From positions 1-47,336 of the forward strand of contig CBDHFJ010000093.1 of NCBI GenBank assembly GCA_965262315.1: a DNA stretch of 47,336 nt, written 5' to 3'. Origin of the DNA: JBCCFK01 sp965262315. Its GTDB lineage: Bacteria > Actinomycetota > Acidimicrobiia > Acidimicrobiales > UBA8592. A model generated the notes under the pieces. The model did not search any database, had not been told where the DNA came from, and saw nothing but the letters and a program-made list of their open reading frames with translations. Position numbers and translations under genes: made by a program. Of the stretch, positions 32,093 to 40,510 are shown piece after piece. Position 1 is the stretch's first letter; each line of letters opens with the position of its first letter.

Positions 32093-34152
32093 GCGAGCAG
32101 CACCCCCGCGACGACGACATGGAAGAGCTCGAGCGCATCACCAGCGACGCGCTCCACGCCCGCGCCGCCCAGGTCGAGCCCTCGCCTGACGCCTACGCCC
32201 GTCTTGCCGACCGGGTGGCCGGCGCATCCCGGCGCCCGGCCCCGTGGTGGCAGGCGCCGCGCCTGCTGTGGCTCGGCGCTGCGGGCGCGACCGCAGCCAT
32301 CGTCGCGATCGCACTGGTGATGACGGTGGGCGGCGACGACGGCGACCAGGTGGCCACGCCCGCCGTCGAGACACCGACCCCGGCGCCCGCCGAGGCCACG
32401 CCGATGCCCGCAGCGACGACCACCCCGGACCTCGCCCCCACTCCGAGCGCCGATGCGGTGGCGACCGATGTGATCTTTCCGTTCGACACGATGTCGGTCG
32501 TCTACCCGAGTGGTGAAGCGGCGGCCGCTGCCTTCTACCGGGCGCTGGCCGGCAGCGACGAGGACCCGGTGCTCCGAGCCACGGGGGCCACGCCCGGGAC
32601 CGACGAGGTCGAGTTCCTCGTGATGCCCACGGGCCCCGAGGCCCCGACCGACCCCACGCCGCAACAGGCGGTGGCCACCATCGTCACCATCGAGCTGGGG
32701 CCCGGCCGGTGGGGCGTGACACAGGTGATCTCGGGGTTCGTGAGTCTGCGGGTCGACGGCGTCGAGCCGGACGGAACCCTGCGCTTCAGCGGTGAATCGT
32801 CGGACGACGCGGCCGGTCCGGGCCTGGTGCTCCTCGACGCCGCGACCGGCGCTGCGGTCGGCGGAGGCGGCGTCGAGGTCGACCAGTCGACCGGCGCGTT
32901 CGAGGCCGCCGTCTCGGGTGAGGAACTGGCGGGTGCCGGCGACCGTCTGCTGGCCCTCGCTGCGGTCGAACCATTCGGTTCGGCGTCGCCGGCGTTGACG
33001 GTGATCGACGTCGACCTGGGGACCGTCGGACCTGCCCGGCCAACACCGGTCGGTGCTGGTCCGAACGCCAATCAGGGACGGCCCGACGGCGTGATCTGGC
33101 CGGTGGAGGCCGTCCAACCGTTCGGCGAGTGGCCGACGACGCCCGAGGACGCGGCGCAGCAGTTCGTGCAGCAACTCGGCGGGTGGACCCTGCCCGTCGG
33201 CGATGTCACGTTCCTCGATCCGATCCTGATGATCGCCGACGTCGTGCTCCAGTTCACCGACGAGTCGGGCGAACCCTTCGGAACGTCGACCAGGGTGCGG
33301 GTGGTCGGCGGCTTCGACGACGCCGGCGTCCAGAACTGGGGCGTGCAATGGGCCCTGAGCGACTTCATCGAGATCGACCGGACGTTCTTCGACGGCAACG
33401 AGTTTCTCGTGAGCGGCGCCGGCCAGGGGTTCGAGGGCGTGATCGAGGCCCGACTGGTCGACCCCACGGGCAACGTCGCGGCCGAGGGGTTCGTCACCGC
33501 GGGCGGCGTCGAGATGGGCCCGATCGAGGGGTCGATCACCCTCACCGAGAATCTGCCGGGCCCCGGCTTCGCGCTGCTCTTCGACGTCGGTGGACTGGGC
33601 ACCACGCCGAGCTCGCTGACGATCGTGCCCATCGAACTCCCCGAGCTCGACAGCTCCGTCCAGACAGGCGACCCCGATTCGTGCTCGGCAGCGGGCCTCG
33701 AGCCTCCGGCCCCTGACCCGAACCTCCCGGATGTGGTCGAGGCCCGACGACAGGCCATCGCCGGTGCCGCGATCGCATGCGACTGGGAGGTGCTCGCCGA
33801 GCAGTTCGACCCCAGTGACTTCAGCTACAGCTTCGGCGAGAACGTCGACGCCATCGCCTTCTGGCAGCAGGTCGAAGCCGACGGCGGAGACGTCATGCGG
33901 TTCCTGGTGGAGACCCTGAAGCTGAACTGGGTCCTCGACGATCAGGCGGGAGCCTCACCGGAGAGCTTCTACATCTGGCCCGACGCGTTCCCGATGATCT
34001 GGGAAGACGTGACCGAAGAGATGCGCGACGCCCTCCGGCCGTTGTACGACGACCGGGACTTCGAGGGCTTCGCCAACATCGGTGGCTTCGCCGGCTACCG
34101 CATCGCCATCACCGACAGCGGCCAGTGGCTCTACTTCGTGGCCGGCGACTGA
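32089..34152 (+). CDS. Single-pass membrane protein with duplicated Gmad2-like extracytoplasmic domain; putative anti-sigma partner
   Basis: 687 residues. There is a cytosolic part of about 57 residues without Cys (no zinc anti-sigma motif), a transmembrane helix at about 59-81, and a Thr/Pro/Ala stalk (about 88-123). Two homologous halves follow at about 127-311 and 335-518, each beginning VI(F/W)P and containing a '-D/EAA-F--L' helix and a 'W GV' strand. The end of the second half (about 435-517; 'GFEGVIEARLVDPTGNV', 'GFVTAGG') closely follows the Gmad2 immunoglobulin-like domain known from spore-germination and secreted proteins. A C-terminal domain (about 530-687) is unassigned. The 4-nt overlap with the sigma gene supports an anti-sigma or sensor role; biochemical function is inferred. 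Confidence 0.75.
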   Translation: MSEQHPRDDDMEELERITSDALHARAAQVEPSPDAYARLADRVAGASRRPAPWWQAPRLLWLGAAGATAAIVAIALVMTVGGDDGDQVATPAVETPTPAPAEATPMPAATTTPDLAPTPSADAVATDVIFPFDTMSVVYPSGEAAAAAFYRALAGSDEDPVLRATGATPGTDEVEFLVMPTGPEAPTDPTPQQAVATIVTIELGPGRWGVTQVISGFVSLRVDGVEPDGTLRFSGESSDDAAGPGLVLLDAATGAAVGGGGVEVDQSTGAFEAAVSGEELAGAGDRLLALAAVEPFGSASPALTVIDVDLGTVGPARPTPVGAGPNANQGRPDGVIWPVEAVQPFGEWPTTPEDAAQQFVQQLGGWTLPVGDVTFLDPILMIADVVLQFTDESGEPFGTSTRVRVVGGFDDAGVQNWGVQWALSDFIEIDRTFFDGNEFLVSGAGQGFEGVIEARLVDPTGNVAAEGFVTAGGVEMGPIEGSITLTENLPGPGFALLFDVGGLGTTPSSLTIVPIELPELDSSVQTGDPDSCSAAGLEPPAPDPNLPDVVEARRQAIAGAAIACDWEVLAEQFDPSDFSYSFGENVDAIAFWQQVEADGGDVMRFLVETLKLNWVLDDQAGASPESFYIWPDAFPMIWEDVTEEMRDALRPLYDDRDFEGFANIGGFAGYRIAITDSGQWLYFVAGD

Positions 34153-34193
34153 ACCTGTCGCGCGCCGACCGCTGAGGCGGACGCGCGACAGGT
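34153..34193. terminator. Bidirectional hairpin terminator
   Basis: A perfect 12-bp stem, ACCTGTCGCGCG at 34153-34164 and CGCGCGACAGGT at 34182-34193, with a 17-nt loop that can pair further. It lies between two convergent genes and serves both strands. Confidence 0.75.
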
Positions 34194-34200
34194 CGGAGGA

Positions 34201-35959
34201 TCAACTGCGAACGAGTCGGCCGGGGCGGGCGCCGGTGTCCTCGTCGTGGCGGCGGGTGAGCTCGCCGGCGCACAGCGTGGCCAGGTAGCCCTGGACCGGC
34301 TGCATCAGGCGGGTGCCGCCGGCCGGCAGGTCGTGGTACGCCACCGGCGGGCTGACCTTCAGGTTGTCGTGGTCGATCACGTTGACGTCGGCACGCTTGC
34401 CGACCTCGAGCGAGCCACGGTCGGTCATGCCGTAGAGCTCGGCGTTGCGCAACGTCTGCTTGTGGACCAGGAACTCGATGGGCAGCTGCTCGCCCTTGGT
34501 GCGGTCGCGCGTCCAGTGCGTGAGCTGGGTGGTGGGCATCGTGCCGTCGCAGATGAGGGTCACGTGGGCCCCCGCGTCGGACAGGCCGGTCACGGTGTCG
34601 GGGTGCACCAGCATCTCGCGCAGCACCTCCATCCGAGCGTGCGTGTCGACGGTGCTGAGCGACGCGAACCGGGTGCCGCCGTCCTCGAGCAGGAAGTCAT
34701 AGAGCTCGTCGATGGGCTCCTTGCCGTTGGCCGCCGCGATGGCGCCCATGGTGGCGTCGGTGCCGGGCTCGTAGTCCACCGGGTCGTTGAGCGGGAACAT
34801 CACCGGTGCCGCGTAGGTGAAGAGGTTGTAGACGTTCTCCATCGAGCCGGGCTCGTCGGGGCGGATGGACTGCTCGGACATCAGCGCCTCGCGGATCTCC
34901 GGGCGACGCATGACCTCCACCCGCTCGGCAAGCGGCAGGTGCGCCAGCTTCTCCAGGTACGTGGGCTTGCGCATGAAGGCGTGGTAGCCGCTGAGGCCGG
35001 TGAGGAACCCGATCGGGCGGGAGCTGACCTGCGGATACAGCTGGGCACCCTGGGCGTTGGCCTCCTCGGTCATCCGCAGGATGTCGCGCCAGAGGTCGGG
35101 GTCGTAGTCGGGCGATTGCACCAGGGTGAAGGTCACCGGACGGCCGGACGCCAGGGAGAACTTGCGCATCAGCTCGTGCTCGGCCTCCTGGGTGGTCTTC
35201 TCGCCGCCCAGACCCTCGAGCTTGCCCACGGTGCCGGCGGGGATCATCTCGAACACACCCTTGCCCACGCCCTTCATGGCGTCGGCGATGGCGAGCAGCT
35301 CCTCGTCGGCGGCGAAGGTGCCTGGCACCGGCTCGCCCCACAGGGCCCGGTGGCCGATGGTGCGGCTGGTCGAGAACCCGACGGCGCCGGCGTCGATGGC
35401 CTCGGCGACGATCTTGCCCATGGCGGCCATGTCGTCGGCGGTGGAGTCCTCGTTGGTCCGCCCCCGCTCGCCCATCGCGTAGAACCGGACCGAACCATGG
35501 GCGATCTGGGCGCCCACGTCCAAGCGCGTACTGGCGGCCGGCGAGGTAGTCCATGTACTCGGGGAAGGTCTCCCACCGACCCCACTCCATGCCCTCGAAC
35601 AGGGCCGAGCCGGGGATGTCCTCGACACCCTCCATCAGCTCGATCAGCGCCTGCTCCTGGCCGGGCGGCACGGGAGCGAAGCCGACGCCACAGTTGCCCA
35701 TGACCACGGTGGTCACGCCGTTGTGCGACGACGGCGCCATCTCGGTGTCCCAGGACACCTGTCCGTCGTAGTGGGTGTGCAGGTCGACCCAGCCGGGCGC
35801 CACGATCGCACCATCGGCGTCGATGGTCTCCTTGGCGGCGCCCGAGATGGAGCCTCCGACCTCGGCGATCACGCCGTCCTTGATCGCCACATCACCCGTC
35901 ACCGGTGCAGCACCGGTGCCGTCGACCAGCGTGCCCCCCGAAATCACGTAGTCATACAT
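34201..35959 (-). pseudogene. D-aminoacylase-like amidohydrolase, frameshifted
   Basis: A member of the amidohydrolase-3 group (N-acyl-D-amino-acid deacylase-like) and paralog of the gene at 37645. The N-terminal frame runs from ATG 35959 to about 35523 with the metal motif 'DLHTHYDGQ' and 'GNCGVGFAP'; the rest continues in another frame ('DVGAQIAHGSVRFYAMGERG' onward) to the stop at 34201. The paralog reads straight through (IDVGTQVPHGAVR). One extra A in the + strand at 35522/35523 (minus strand CTTGGAC instead of CTGGAC) explains the break; removing it gives 585 residues against 576 in the paralog. It may be a recent pseudogene or an assembly error. TACCAT 7 nt before ATG suggests a leaderless transcript. 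Both halves keep clean codon use. Confidence 0.85.
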
Positions 35960-35966
35960 GGTGACG

Positions 35967-35972
35967 ATGGTA
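35967..35972 (-). promoter_or_regulatory. -10 box of a leaderless transcript
   Basis: TACCAT on the minus strand ends 7 nt before ATG 35959. Confidence 0.55.
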
Positions 35973-36010
35973 CGACGAGTTGGCACCGCGCCGCCTGTCC
36001 GAGGGGGTTC

Positions 36011-36016
36011 TAGGCT
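36011..36016 (+). promoter_or_regulatory. -10 box of a leaderless transcript
   Basis: TAGGCT ends 7 nt before ATG 36024. The divergent box at 35967-35972 is 38 nt away, so both units start from one short intergenic region. Confidence 0.55.
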
Positions 36017-36023
36017 CGAACCC

Positions 36024-37073
36024 ATGGCCACCGAGATCGAGATCCCCATGCCCGACGACTGGCACGTGCACCTCCGCGATGACGAGATGCTCGAGGCGGT
36101 CGTCGGGTACACGGCACTGCGGTTCCGGTACGCGATGGTCATGCCCAACCTGGTGCCACCGATCACCGACACGGCCGCGGCTGCGGCCTACCGGGCACGG
36201 ATCCTCGAGCACGCGCCGGCCGGGGCCCCGGACTTTCGTCCGCTCATCGCCATGTACTGTTCGCCCCTGATCGACGTGGCCGACCTGCGAGTCGGGATCG
36301 ACGACGGCGTGGTGGCCGCCGTGAAGTACTACCCGGCGGGAGCGACCACCAACTCCGAGGCCGGCGGCACGGGCCTGATGCAGTTCATGGATCTCTTCGA
36401 GGTGCTGGCCGACATGGGCGTGCGCCTCCTGGTGCACGCCGAGGACCCCGACCCCGAGGTCGACATCTTCGCCCGCGAGGCCGCGTTCCTCGAGCGTGAA
36501 CTCGCGCCGCTGTGCGAGCGCATCCCCGAGCTGGCCGTCACCGTCGAGCACGTGTCGACCGCCGCGGGCGTGGCGTTCGTCAGCGACCACCCGCAGGCCG
36601 CGGGCACGATCACCCCCCACCACCTGGCCCGGGAACGCTCCGACCTGTTGGCCGATGGCATGCGCCCCGACCTCTACTGCAAGCCCGTGATCAACTCGGC
36701 CAGGGACCGTGATGCGCTCATCGCCGTCGCCACCAGCGCCGACCCGGCCTTCATGCTGGGCACCGACTCGGCACCCCACCCCACCACCGCCAAGTACGGG
36801 CCCAAGGCGAAGGCCGGCGTGTTCAATGCGGCCTACGGTCTCGAGGTCGTCGCCGACGTCTTCGACCGGGCCGGGACGCTGGACAATCTCCCGCTGTTCG
36901 TCTCGGGCAACGGCCTCGCGGTGTACGACGTCGAGCCGCCGCACCACCGACTGCGGCTGACCAAGTCGTCCGTCGAGAGCGAGCGAGCCACGTCGCTCAG
37001 CACCCGCACCGGCGACGAGGTCGTCCTCTTCGGCGCCGACGAGGCCGCACGCTGGCAGGTCACGACCGTCTGA
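36024..37073 (+). CDS. pyrC: Dihydroorotase, PyrC (type II, homodimeric) family
   Basis: 349 residues, matching E. coli-type PyrC. Metal ligands are all present: His14 and His16 (DDWHVHLRD), the carboxylated Lys101 (VKYYPAGATTNS), His138 (VHAEDP), His176 (VEHVST) and Asp248 (GTDSAPH). 'GTITPHHL' is the substrate-loop region. It cyclises carbamoyl-aspartate to dihydroorotate in pyrimidine synthesis. It is not beside other pyr genes; instead it lies between two D-aminoacylase-like amidohydrolases and is followed 3 nt later by a LacI-type gene. A catabolic role on a related cyclic amide is therefore an alternative. The start at 36024 is set by the 7-nt -10 spacing; the longer upstream frame overlaps the divergent gene. 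Confidence 0.88.
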   Translation: MATEIEIPMPDDWHVHLRDDEMLEAVVGYTALRFRYAMVMPNLVPPITDTAAAAAYRARILEHAPAGAPDFRPLIAMYCSPLIDVADLRVGIDDGVVAAVKYYPAGATTNSEAGGTGLMQFMDLFEVLADMGVRLLVHAEDPDPEVDIFAREAAFLERELAPLCERIPELAVTVEHVSTAAGVAFVSDHPQAAGTITPHHLARERSDLLADGMRPDLYCKPVINSARDRDALIAVATSADPAFMLGTDSAPHPTTAKYGPKAKAGVFNAAYGLEVVADVFDRAGTLDNLPLFVSGNGLAVYDVEPPHHRLRLTKSSVESERATSLSTRTGDEVVLFGADEAARWQVTTV

Positions 37074-37076
37074 CCG

Positions 37077-37622
37077 ATGGCCGAGGACCGCGTGACCATC
37101 GTCGACGTCGCCCGAGCGGCGGGCGTCTCGCACTCGACGGTCTCACGCGCCCTGAACGGTCGGCCGCAGATCTCGGAAGCGACCAGACAGGCGGTGCGGG
37201 AGGCGGCCGAGGCACTGGGCTACGTGGCCGACCTGCGCGGGAGGGGCCTCGCGGGTGGCCGTTCCGGCGCCGTCGGGCTGGTGGTGCCCGATCTGCGCAG
37301 CCAGCCGATCCTCCGACTGGTCCGAGCCATCGACGACGCCCTGGCCGCGCACGCCCAGAACCTGATGGTGTGCACCACGCGAGGCCGTGAGGACAGCATC
37401 GCCGAGTACGTGACCCAGCTCTCGATGGGCGCGGTCGACGGCCTGATCCTGATCCTGCCCGACGCCGAGGCCATCACCGCGGCCCTGGACCGGCGCAAGG
37501 TGCCGTACCTCCTCCTCGACTACGACGACGCCGAGCTGACCGGGGTCCGCCGGGCCTCGGCCACGACGGGCCAGGACGCGGTTCGCGTGCTGCTGGAGCG
37601 GATCGAGGCGATCGGGGACTGA
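37077..37622 (+). CDS. Half-length LacI family protein
   Basis: 181 residues against about 330-350 for the family. The N-terminal helix-turn-helix and hinge are intact ('TIVDVARAAGVSHSTVSRALNG', shown here as VDVARAAGVSHSTVSRAL; hinge 'LRGRGLAGGRSGAVGLVVPD'). The first half of the periplasmic-binding-type sugar domain follows ('AVDGLILILPD', 'PYLLLDYDD'). It stops near the point where the family has the 'HL..GH' segment. The missing C-terminal subdomain is not found in any downstream frame: 22 nt later a promoter and the next gene begin. It could still bind DNA, but ligand sensing should be lost or altered. It lies 3 nt after pyrC, so it is in that operon. A deletion remnant is likely. Confidence 0.82.
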   Translation: MAEDRVTIVDVARAAGVSHSTVSRALNGRPQISEATRQAVREAAEALGYVADLRGRGLAGGRSGAVGLVVPDLRSQPILRLVRAIDDALAAHAQNLMVCTTRGREDSIAEYVTQLSMGAVDGLILILPDAEAITAALDRRKVPYLLLDYDDAELTGVRRASATTGQDAVRVLLERIEAIGD

Positions 37623-37631
37623 CAGCGGCGG

Positions 37632-37637
37632 TACTGT
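37632..37637 (+). promoter_or_regulatory. -10 box of a leaderless transcript
   Basis: TACTGT ends 7 nt before ATG 37645. This gives the amidohydrolase its own promoter inside the pyrC-lacI-like unit. Confidence 0.55.
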
Positions 37638-37644
37638 CTGGACC

Positions 37645-39375
37645 ATGTACTCCATGGTCATCCGCAACGGCACGGTCTACGACGGTACGGGCGGCGCGCC
37701 CCGCGACGGCGACGTCGCCATCACCGACGGCGTGATCGCTGCCGTGGGCTCGATCGACGAAACCCGGGTCGGACCCGACACCGAGGTGATCGACGCCGCC
37801 GGCCGCATCGTCACCCCCGGTTTCGTGGACGCCCACACCCACTACGACGGCCAGGTGACGTGGGACCCGTTCGTCCAGCCGTCGACGTTCCACGGGGTCA
37901 CCACGATCGTGACCGGAAACTGTGGCGTGGGCTTCGCCCCCTGCCACCCGGACCAGCGCAACTGGCTGATCGGGCTCATGGAGGGCGTCGAGGACATCCC
38001 CGGTACCGCGCTGCACGAGGGCATCCAGTGGGATTGGGAGACCTTCCCCGAGTACCTCGACGCGCTCGAGCAGCGTGACCTGGCCATCGACGTCGGCACC
38101 CAGGTCCCCCACGGCGCCGTCCGCGCCTACGTCATGGGCGAGCGGGGCGCCAACCACGAGGTCGCCGACGCCGACGAGATCGCCGCCATGAAAGCGCTGG
38201 TCAAGGAAGCCATCGAGGCCGGCGCCTTGGGCTTCAGCACCTCCCGAACCGAGAAGCACAAGACCTCGGCCGGTGTGCTCACCCCGTCGATCGAGGCCCA
38301 CGAGGCCGAGCTGGTCGGCATCGCCGAGGCCCTCGGCGAGCTCGACGCCGGTGTCCTCCAGGGCATCTCGGACTTCTACGACTTCCCGGCCGAGTTCCGC
38401 ATGTTCCGGGCGATGACCGAGGCCTCGGGCCGCCCCACCAGCATCACGGTCGAGCAGCAGGACGCGCGGCCCGAATGGTGGAAGGAGCTGCTCGATGCGG
38501 TGACGGCCGCCCAGGCCGACGGCCTCCCCATGCGGGGCCAGGTGCCGCCGCGGGCGACCGGCGTCCTCCTCGGCCTCACCGCCACCCTGAACCCGTTCTC
38601 GTTCCATCCTTCGTACAAGCGCCTGCACCGGATGCCCTTGGAGGAGCGCGTGGCCGAGATGCGCAAGCCCGAGGTCCGCGACGCGCTGCTCAGCGAGTCC
38701 ACCGAGCTCACCGAGGGCCTCGTGGGCGAGATCATCACCAGCTGGCACAAGATGTTCCGGCTGGGCGATCCGGCCAACTACGAGCCGTCGCCCGAGGAGT
38801 CCTTCGCCGGCATCGCCGACGCCACCGGGCGCACGCCGCAGGAGATCGCCTACGACGTGTTGCTGGAGAAGGACGGCCGGGCCCTCATCTACCACCCGCT
38901 CTTCAACTACATCACCGGCGACCTGTCGCTGGTGCAGGAGATGCTCGAGCACCCCCACACCACGTTCGGGCTCAGCGATGGCGGCGCCCACTGCGGCGTG
39001 ATCTCGGACTCGAGCTTCCCCACCACGCTGATCCAGCACTGGGGACGGGACCGCTCACGTGGCCCGAAGCTGCCACTGGAGCGCCTGGTCTCGATGCAGA
39101 CCCGCGAGACCGCCGAGCTGGTCGGCTTGCAGGACCGCGGCGTGCTCGCCCCCGGCTACAAGGCCGACGTCAACGTCATCGACTTCGAACACCTGACGCT
39201 GCACGAGCCCGAGGTCGCCTACGACCTGCCCGCCGGCGGCCGACGCCTGGTCCAGCGGGCCTCGGGGTACGACATCACCATCGTCGGCGGCGCGGTGGCC
39301 TTCCGCAACGGTGAGCCCACGGGCGTCCTGAACGGCAGTCTCATCCGTGGTGCCCAGCCCGCTCCCGTGACCTGA
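37645..39375 (+). CDS. D-aminoacylase-like amidohydrolase (amidohydrolase-3 group)
   Basis: 576 residues. The metal motif HxH is in 'VDAHTHYDGQVTWD', followed by 'GNCGVGFAP', a central 'GFSTSRTEKHK' segment, and the C-terminal 'FGLSDGGAHCG' that supplies the catalytic Asp region. The family removes N-acyl groups from D-amino acids or dipeptides with a carboxylated residue and one or two zinc ions. It is intact, unlike its paralog at 34201-35959, and the two are about the same length. The neighbours (PyrC, another amidohydrolase) are all of the same superfamily. No signal peptide: cytoplasmic. Substrate unknown; N-acyl-D-Glu or D-Asp class is only a guess. Confidence 0.87.
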   Translation: MYSMVIRNGTVYDGTGGAPRDGDVAITDGVIAAVGSIDETRVGPDTEVIDAAGRIVTPGFVDAHTHYDGQVTWDPFVQPSTFHGVTTIVTGNCGVGFAPCHPDQRNWLIGLMEGVEDIPGTALHEGIQWDWETFPEYLDALEQRDLAIDVGTQVPHGAVRAYVMGERGANHEVADADEIAAMKALVKEAIEAGALGFSTSRTEKHKTSAGVLTPSIEAHEAELVGIAEALGELDAGVLQGISDFYDFPAEFRMFRAMTEASGRPTSITVEQQDARPEWWKELLDAVTAAQADGLPMRGQVPPRATGVLLGLTATLNPFSFHPSYKRLHRMPLEERVAEMRKPEVRDALLSESTELTEGLVGEIITSWHKMFRLGDPANYEPSPEESFAGIADATGRTPQEIAYDVLLEKDGRALIYHPLFNYITGDLSLVQEMLEHPHTTFGLSDGGAHCGVISDSSFPTTLIQHWGRDRSRGPKLPLERLVSMQTRETAELVGLQDRGVLAPGYKADVNVIDFEHLTLHEPEVAYDLPAGGRRLVQRASGYDITIVGGAVAFRNGEPTGVLNGSLIRGAQPAPVT

Positions 39376-39445
39376 TCGGGCCAGGGCCGAGACAGCCGGC
39401 CGACCGAATTAGGGGACATCCCCGATGCCGGGACGGGCCGAGCAC

Positions 39446-39459
39446 GTGACGATCGTCAC
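39446..39459. promoter_or_regulatory. Perfect 14-bp palindrome
   Basis: GTGACGATCGTCAC, centred 30 nt before the start codon at 39483. It is the best operator candidate for that gene. A smaller GGGGA-CA-TCCCC dyad lies upstream at about 39412-39423. Confidence 0.4.
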
Positions 39460-39482
39460 TCCAACCATTCCCTGGAGCGACG

Positions 39483-40139
39483 ATGACCACGAACGGCAGC
39501 GCGCCTCGCCGAGCCGAGGCGCTCCTCCCCTGCGTCCTGCTGACGGGCCTCATGGCACTGATCGGCACCCTGGGCTTCCTGGCGGGCCACGCCGTCGGGA
39601 GTGATCAGCCGGGCACCGTGACCCTGGCGGCGCCGGCAAACCCGACCGGCCCGGCCATGGTGATCCCCATGGAGCCCACCACCGAGCCGAGCATGATCCC
39701 GACCGCCACGCCCGAGGCCCCGCCCACACCGACCGTCCTGCCGACGGTGACGCCTCGATGGACGCCGAGCAACGCGCCCCAGCGGGGCGCAGGCCGGCCG
39801 TGCGCTCCGGAGGCGGTGCGCTGCATCCACATCGCCGCCGCGACCCGCGACGGCAACCTGCTCACCGTCGAGTGGCTGGCCCACGGCTTCGACCCCGCCA
39901 TGGGCGGCCACCACGCCCACTTCTACTGGGACATCTACGAGCCGGGCCAGGCGGGCAACAACGCGTCGAGCTTCGGCATGACAGCCGGATCCTGGGACGC
40001 CGTCGGTGCACAGCCCTACGTCAAGGACCTGTCGACCATGCCCTCCGACGCCACTGCGCTCTGTGCCACCGTCGGCACCGCGACCCACGGCGTGGACGAC
40101 CCCACCTACGCCGAATGCGTCACGGTCCCACCTGGATGA
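39483..40139 (+). CDS. Membrane-anchored extracytoplasmic protein with Pro/Thr stalk
   Basis: 218 residues. A short cytosolic start, one hydrophobic helix (about 13-38), then a stalk rich in Pro, Thr, Glu and Ala (about 45-100) and a small C-terminal domain (about 105-218). That domain has four Cys (in 'RPCAPEAVRCIHI', 'TALCATVG' and 'YAECVTV') that can form two disulfides, and a His cluster 'MGGHHAHFYWDIYEPG'. No named family was recognised. GGAG lies 7 nt before ATG 39483. It converges on the minus-strand gene that ends at 40144 (4-nt gap). Cell-surface location is clear; function is not. Confidence 0.75.
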   Translation: MTTNGSAPRRAEALLPCVLLTGLMALIGTLGFLAGHAVGSDQPGTVTLAAPANPTGPAMVIPMEPTTEPSMIPTATPEAPPTPTVLPTVTPRWTPSNAPQRGAGRPCAPEAVRCIHIAAATRDGNLLTVEWLAHGFDPAMGGHHAHFYWDIYEPGQAGNNASSFGMTAGSWDAVGAQPYVKDLSTMPSDATALCATVGTATHGVDDPTYAECVTVPPG

Positions 40140-40143
40140 GCGC

Positions 40144-40506
40144 CTACTGGAGGGTGACCCGGACGTCGAGGGCCACGGTGGGACCGACGCCGAGCACTTC
40201 GGCGAGTGCCCGCGCCAGCACCGTGGCGGCGGCGTCCTTGTGTGCATCCGAAGCAGCGTCGACCCGCTGCCACGGGTTGCCCACGTCGGGCGGGTTGAAC
40301 CCCAGCGCATCGAGCGCTTCCTGAGCCGCCTCGGTGGGCCCGTCGCCCACGGCGCAGTCGAGGTAGAGCGACGTGTCGCCGCGGCCGGCTGCGATCTGCA
40401 CGAAGGCAGCGGGATCAGCGCCGCTGGCGATGATCGCGAAGTTGCCGCTGTCGCCCTCGGTCAACAGCCGGTCGATGGCGGCTCGGATGGCGGCGGCGTG
40501 GTCCAT
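40144..40506 (-). CDS. Small hypothetical protein, TY-Chap/YbjN-like
   Basis: 120 residues, soluble, no signal. The pattern 'FAIIASGADPAAFVQIAAGRGDTSLYLD' (strand-turn-strand) followed by 'EALDALGFNPP' and a terminal helix 'AATVLARALAEVLGV' recalls the TY-Chap N-terminal or YbjN-type fold of small chaperone-like proteins in actinomycetes. This is a weak, pattern-based suggestion. It is the third gene of a minus-strand unit after the phosphoesterase and membrane protein; only 4 nt separate it from the preceding gene. Confidence 0.65.
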   Translation of the reverse strand: MDHAAAIRAAIDRLLTEGDSGNFAIIASGADPAAFVQIAAGRGDTSLYLDCAVGDGPTEAAQEALDALGFNPPDVGNPWQRVDAASDAHKDAAATVLARALAEVLGVGPTVALDVRVTLQ

Positions 40507-40510
40507 GCGT

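Noticed and set aside
35515..35530. Programmed ribosomal frameshift
   Set aside because: No slippery heptamer, pseudoknot or internal Shine-Dalgarno is seen, and the paralog is read without a shift.
39412..39423. GGGGA-CA-TCCCC as a terminator of the amidohydrolase gene
   Set aside because: A 2-nt loop is too small for a hairpin; it is more likely a protein-binding dyad or chance.
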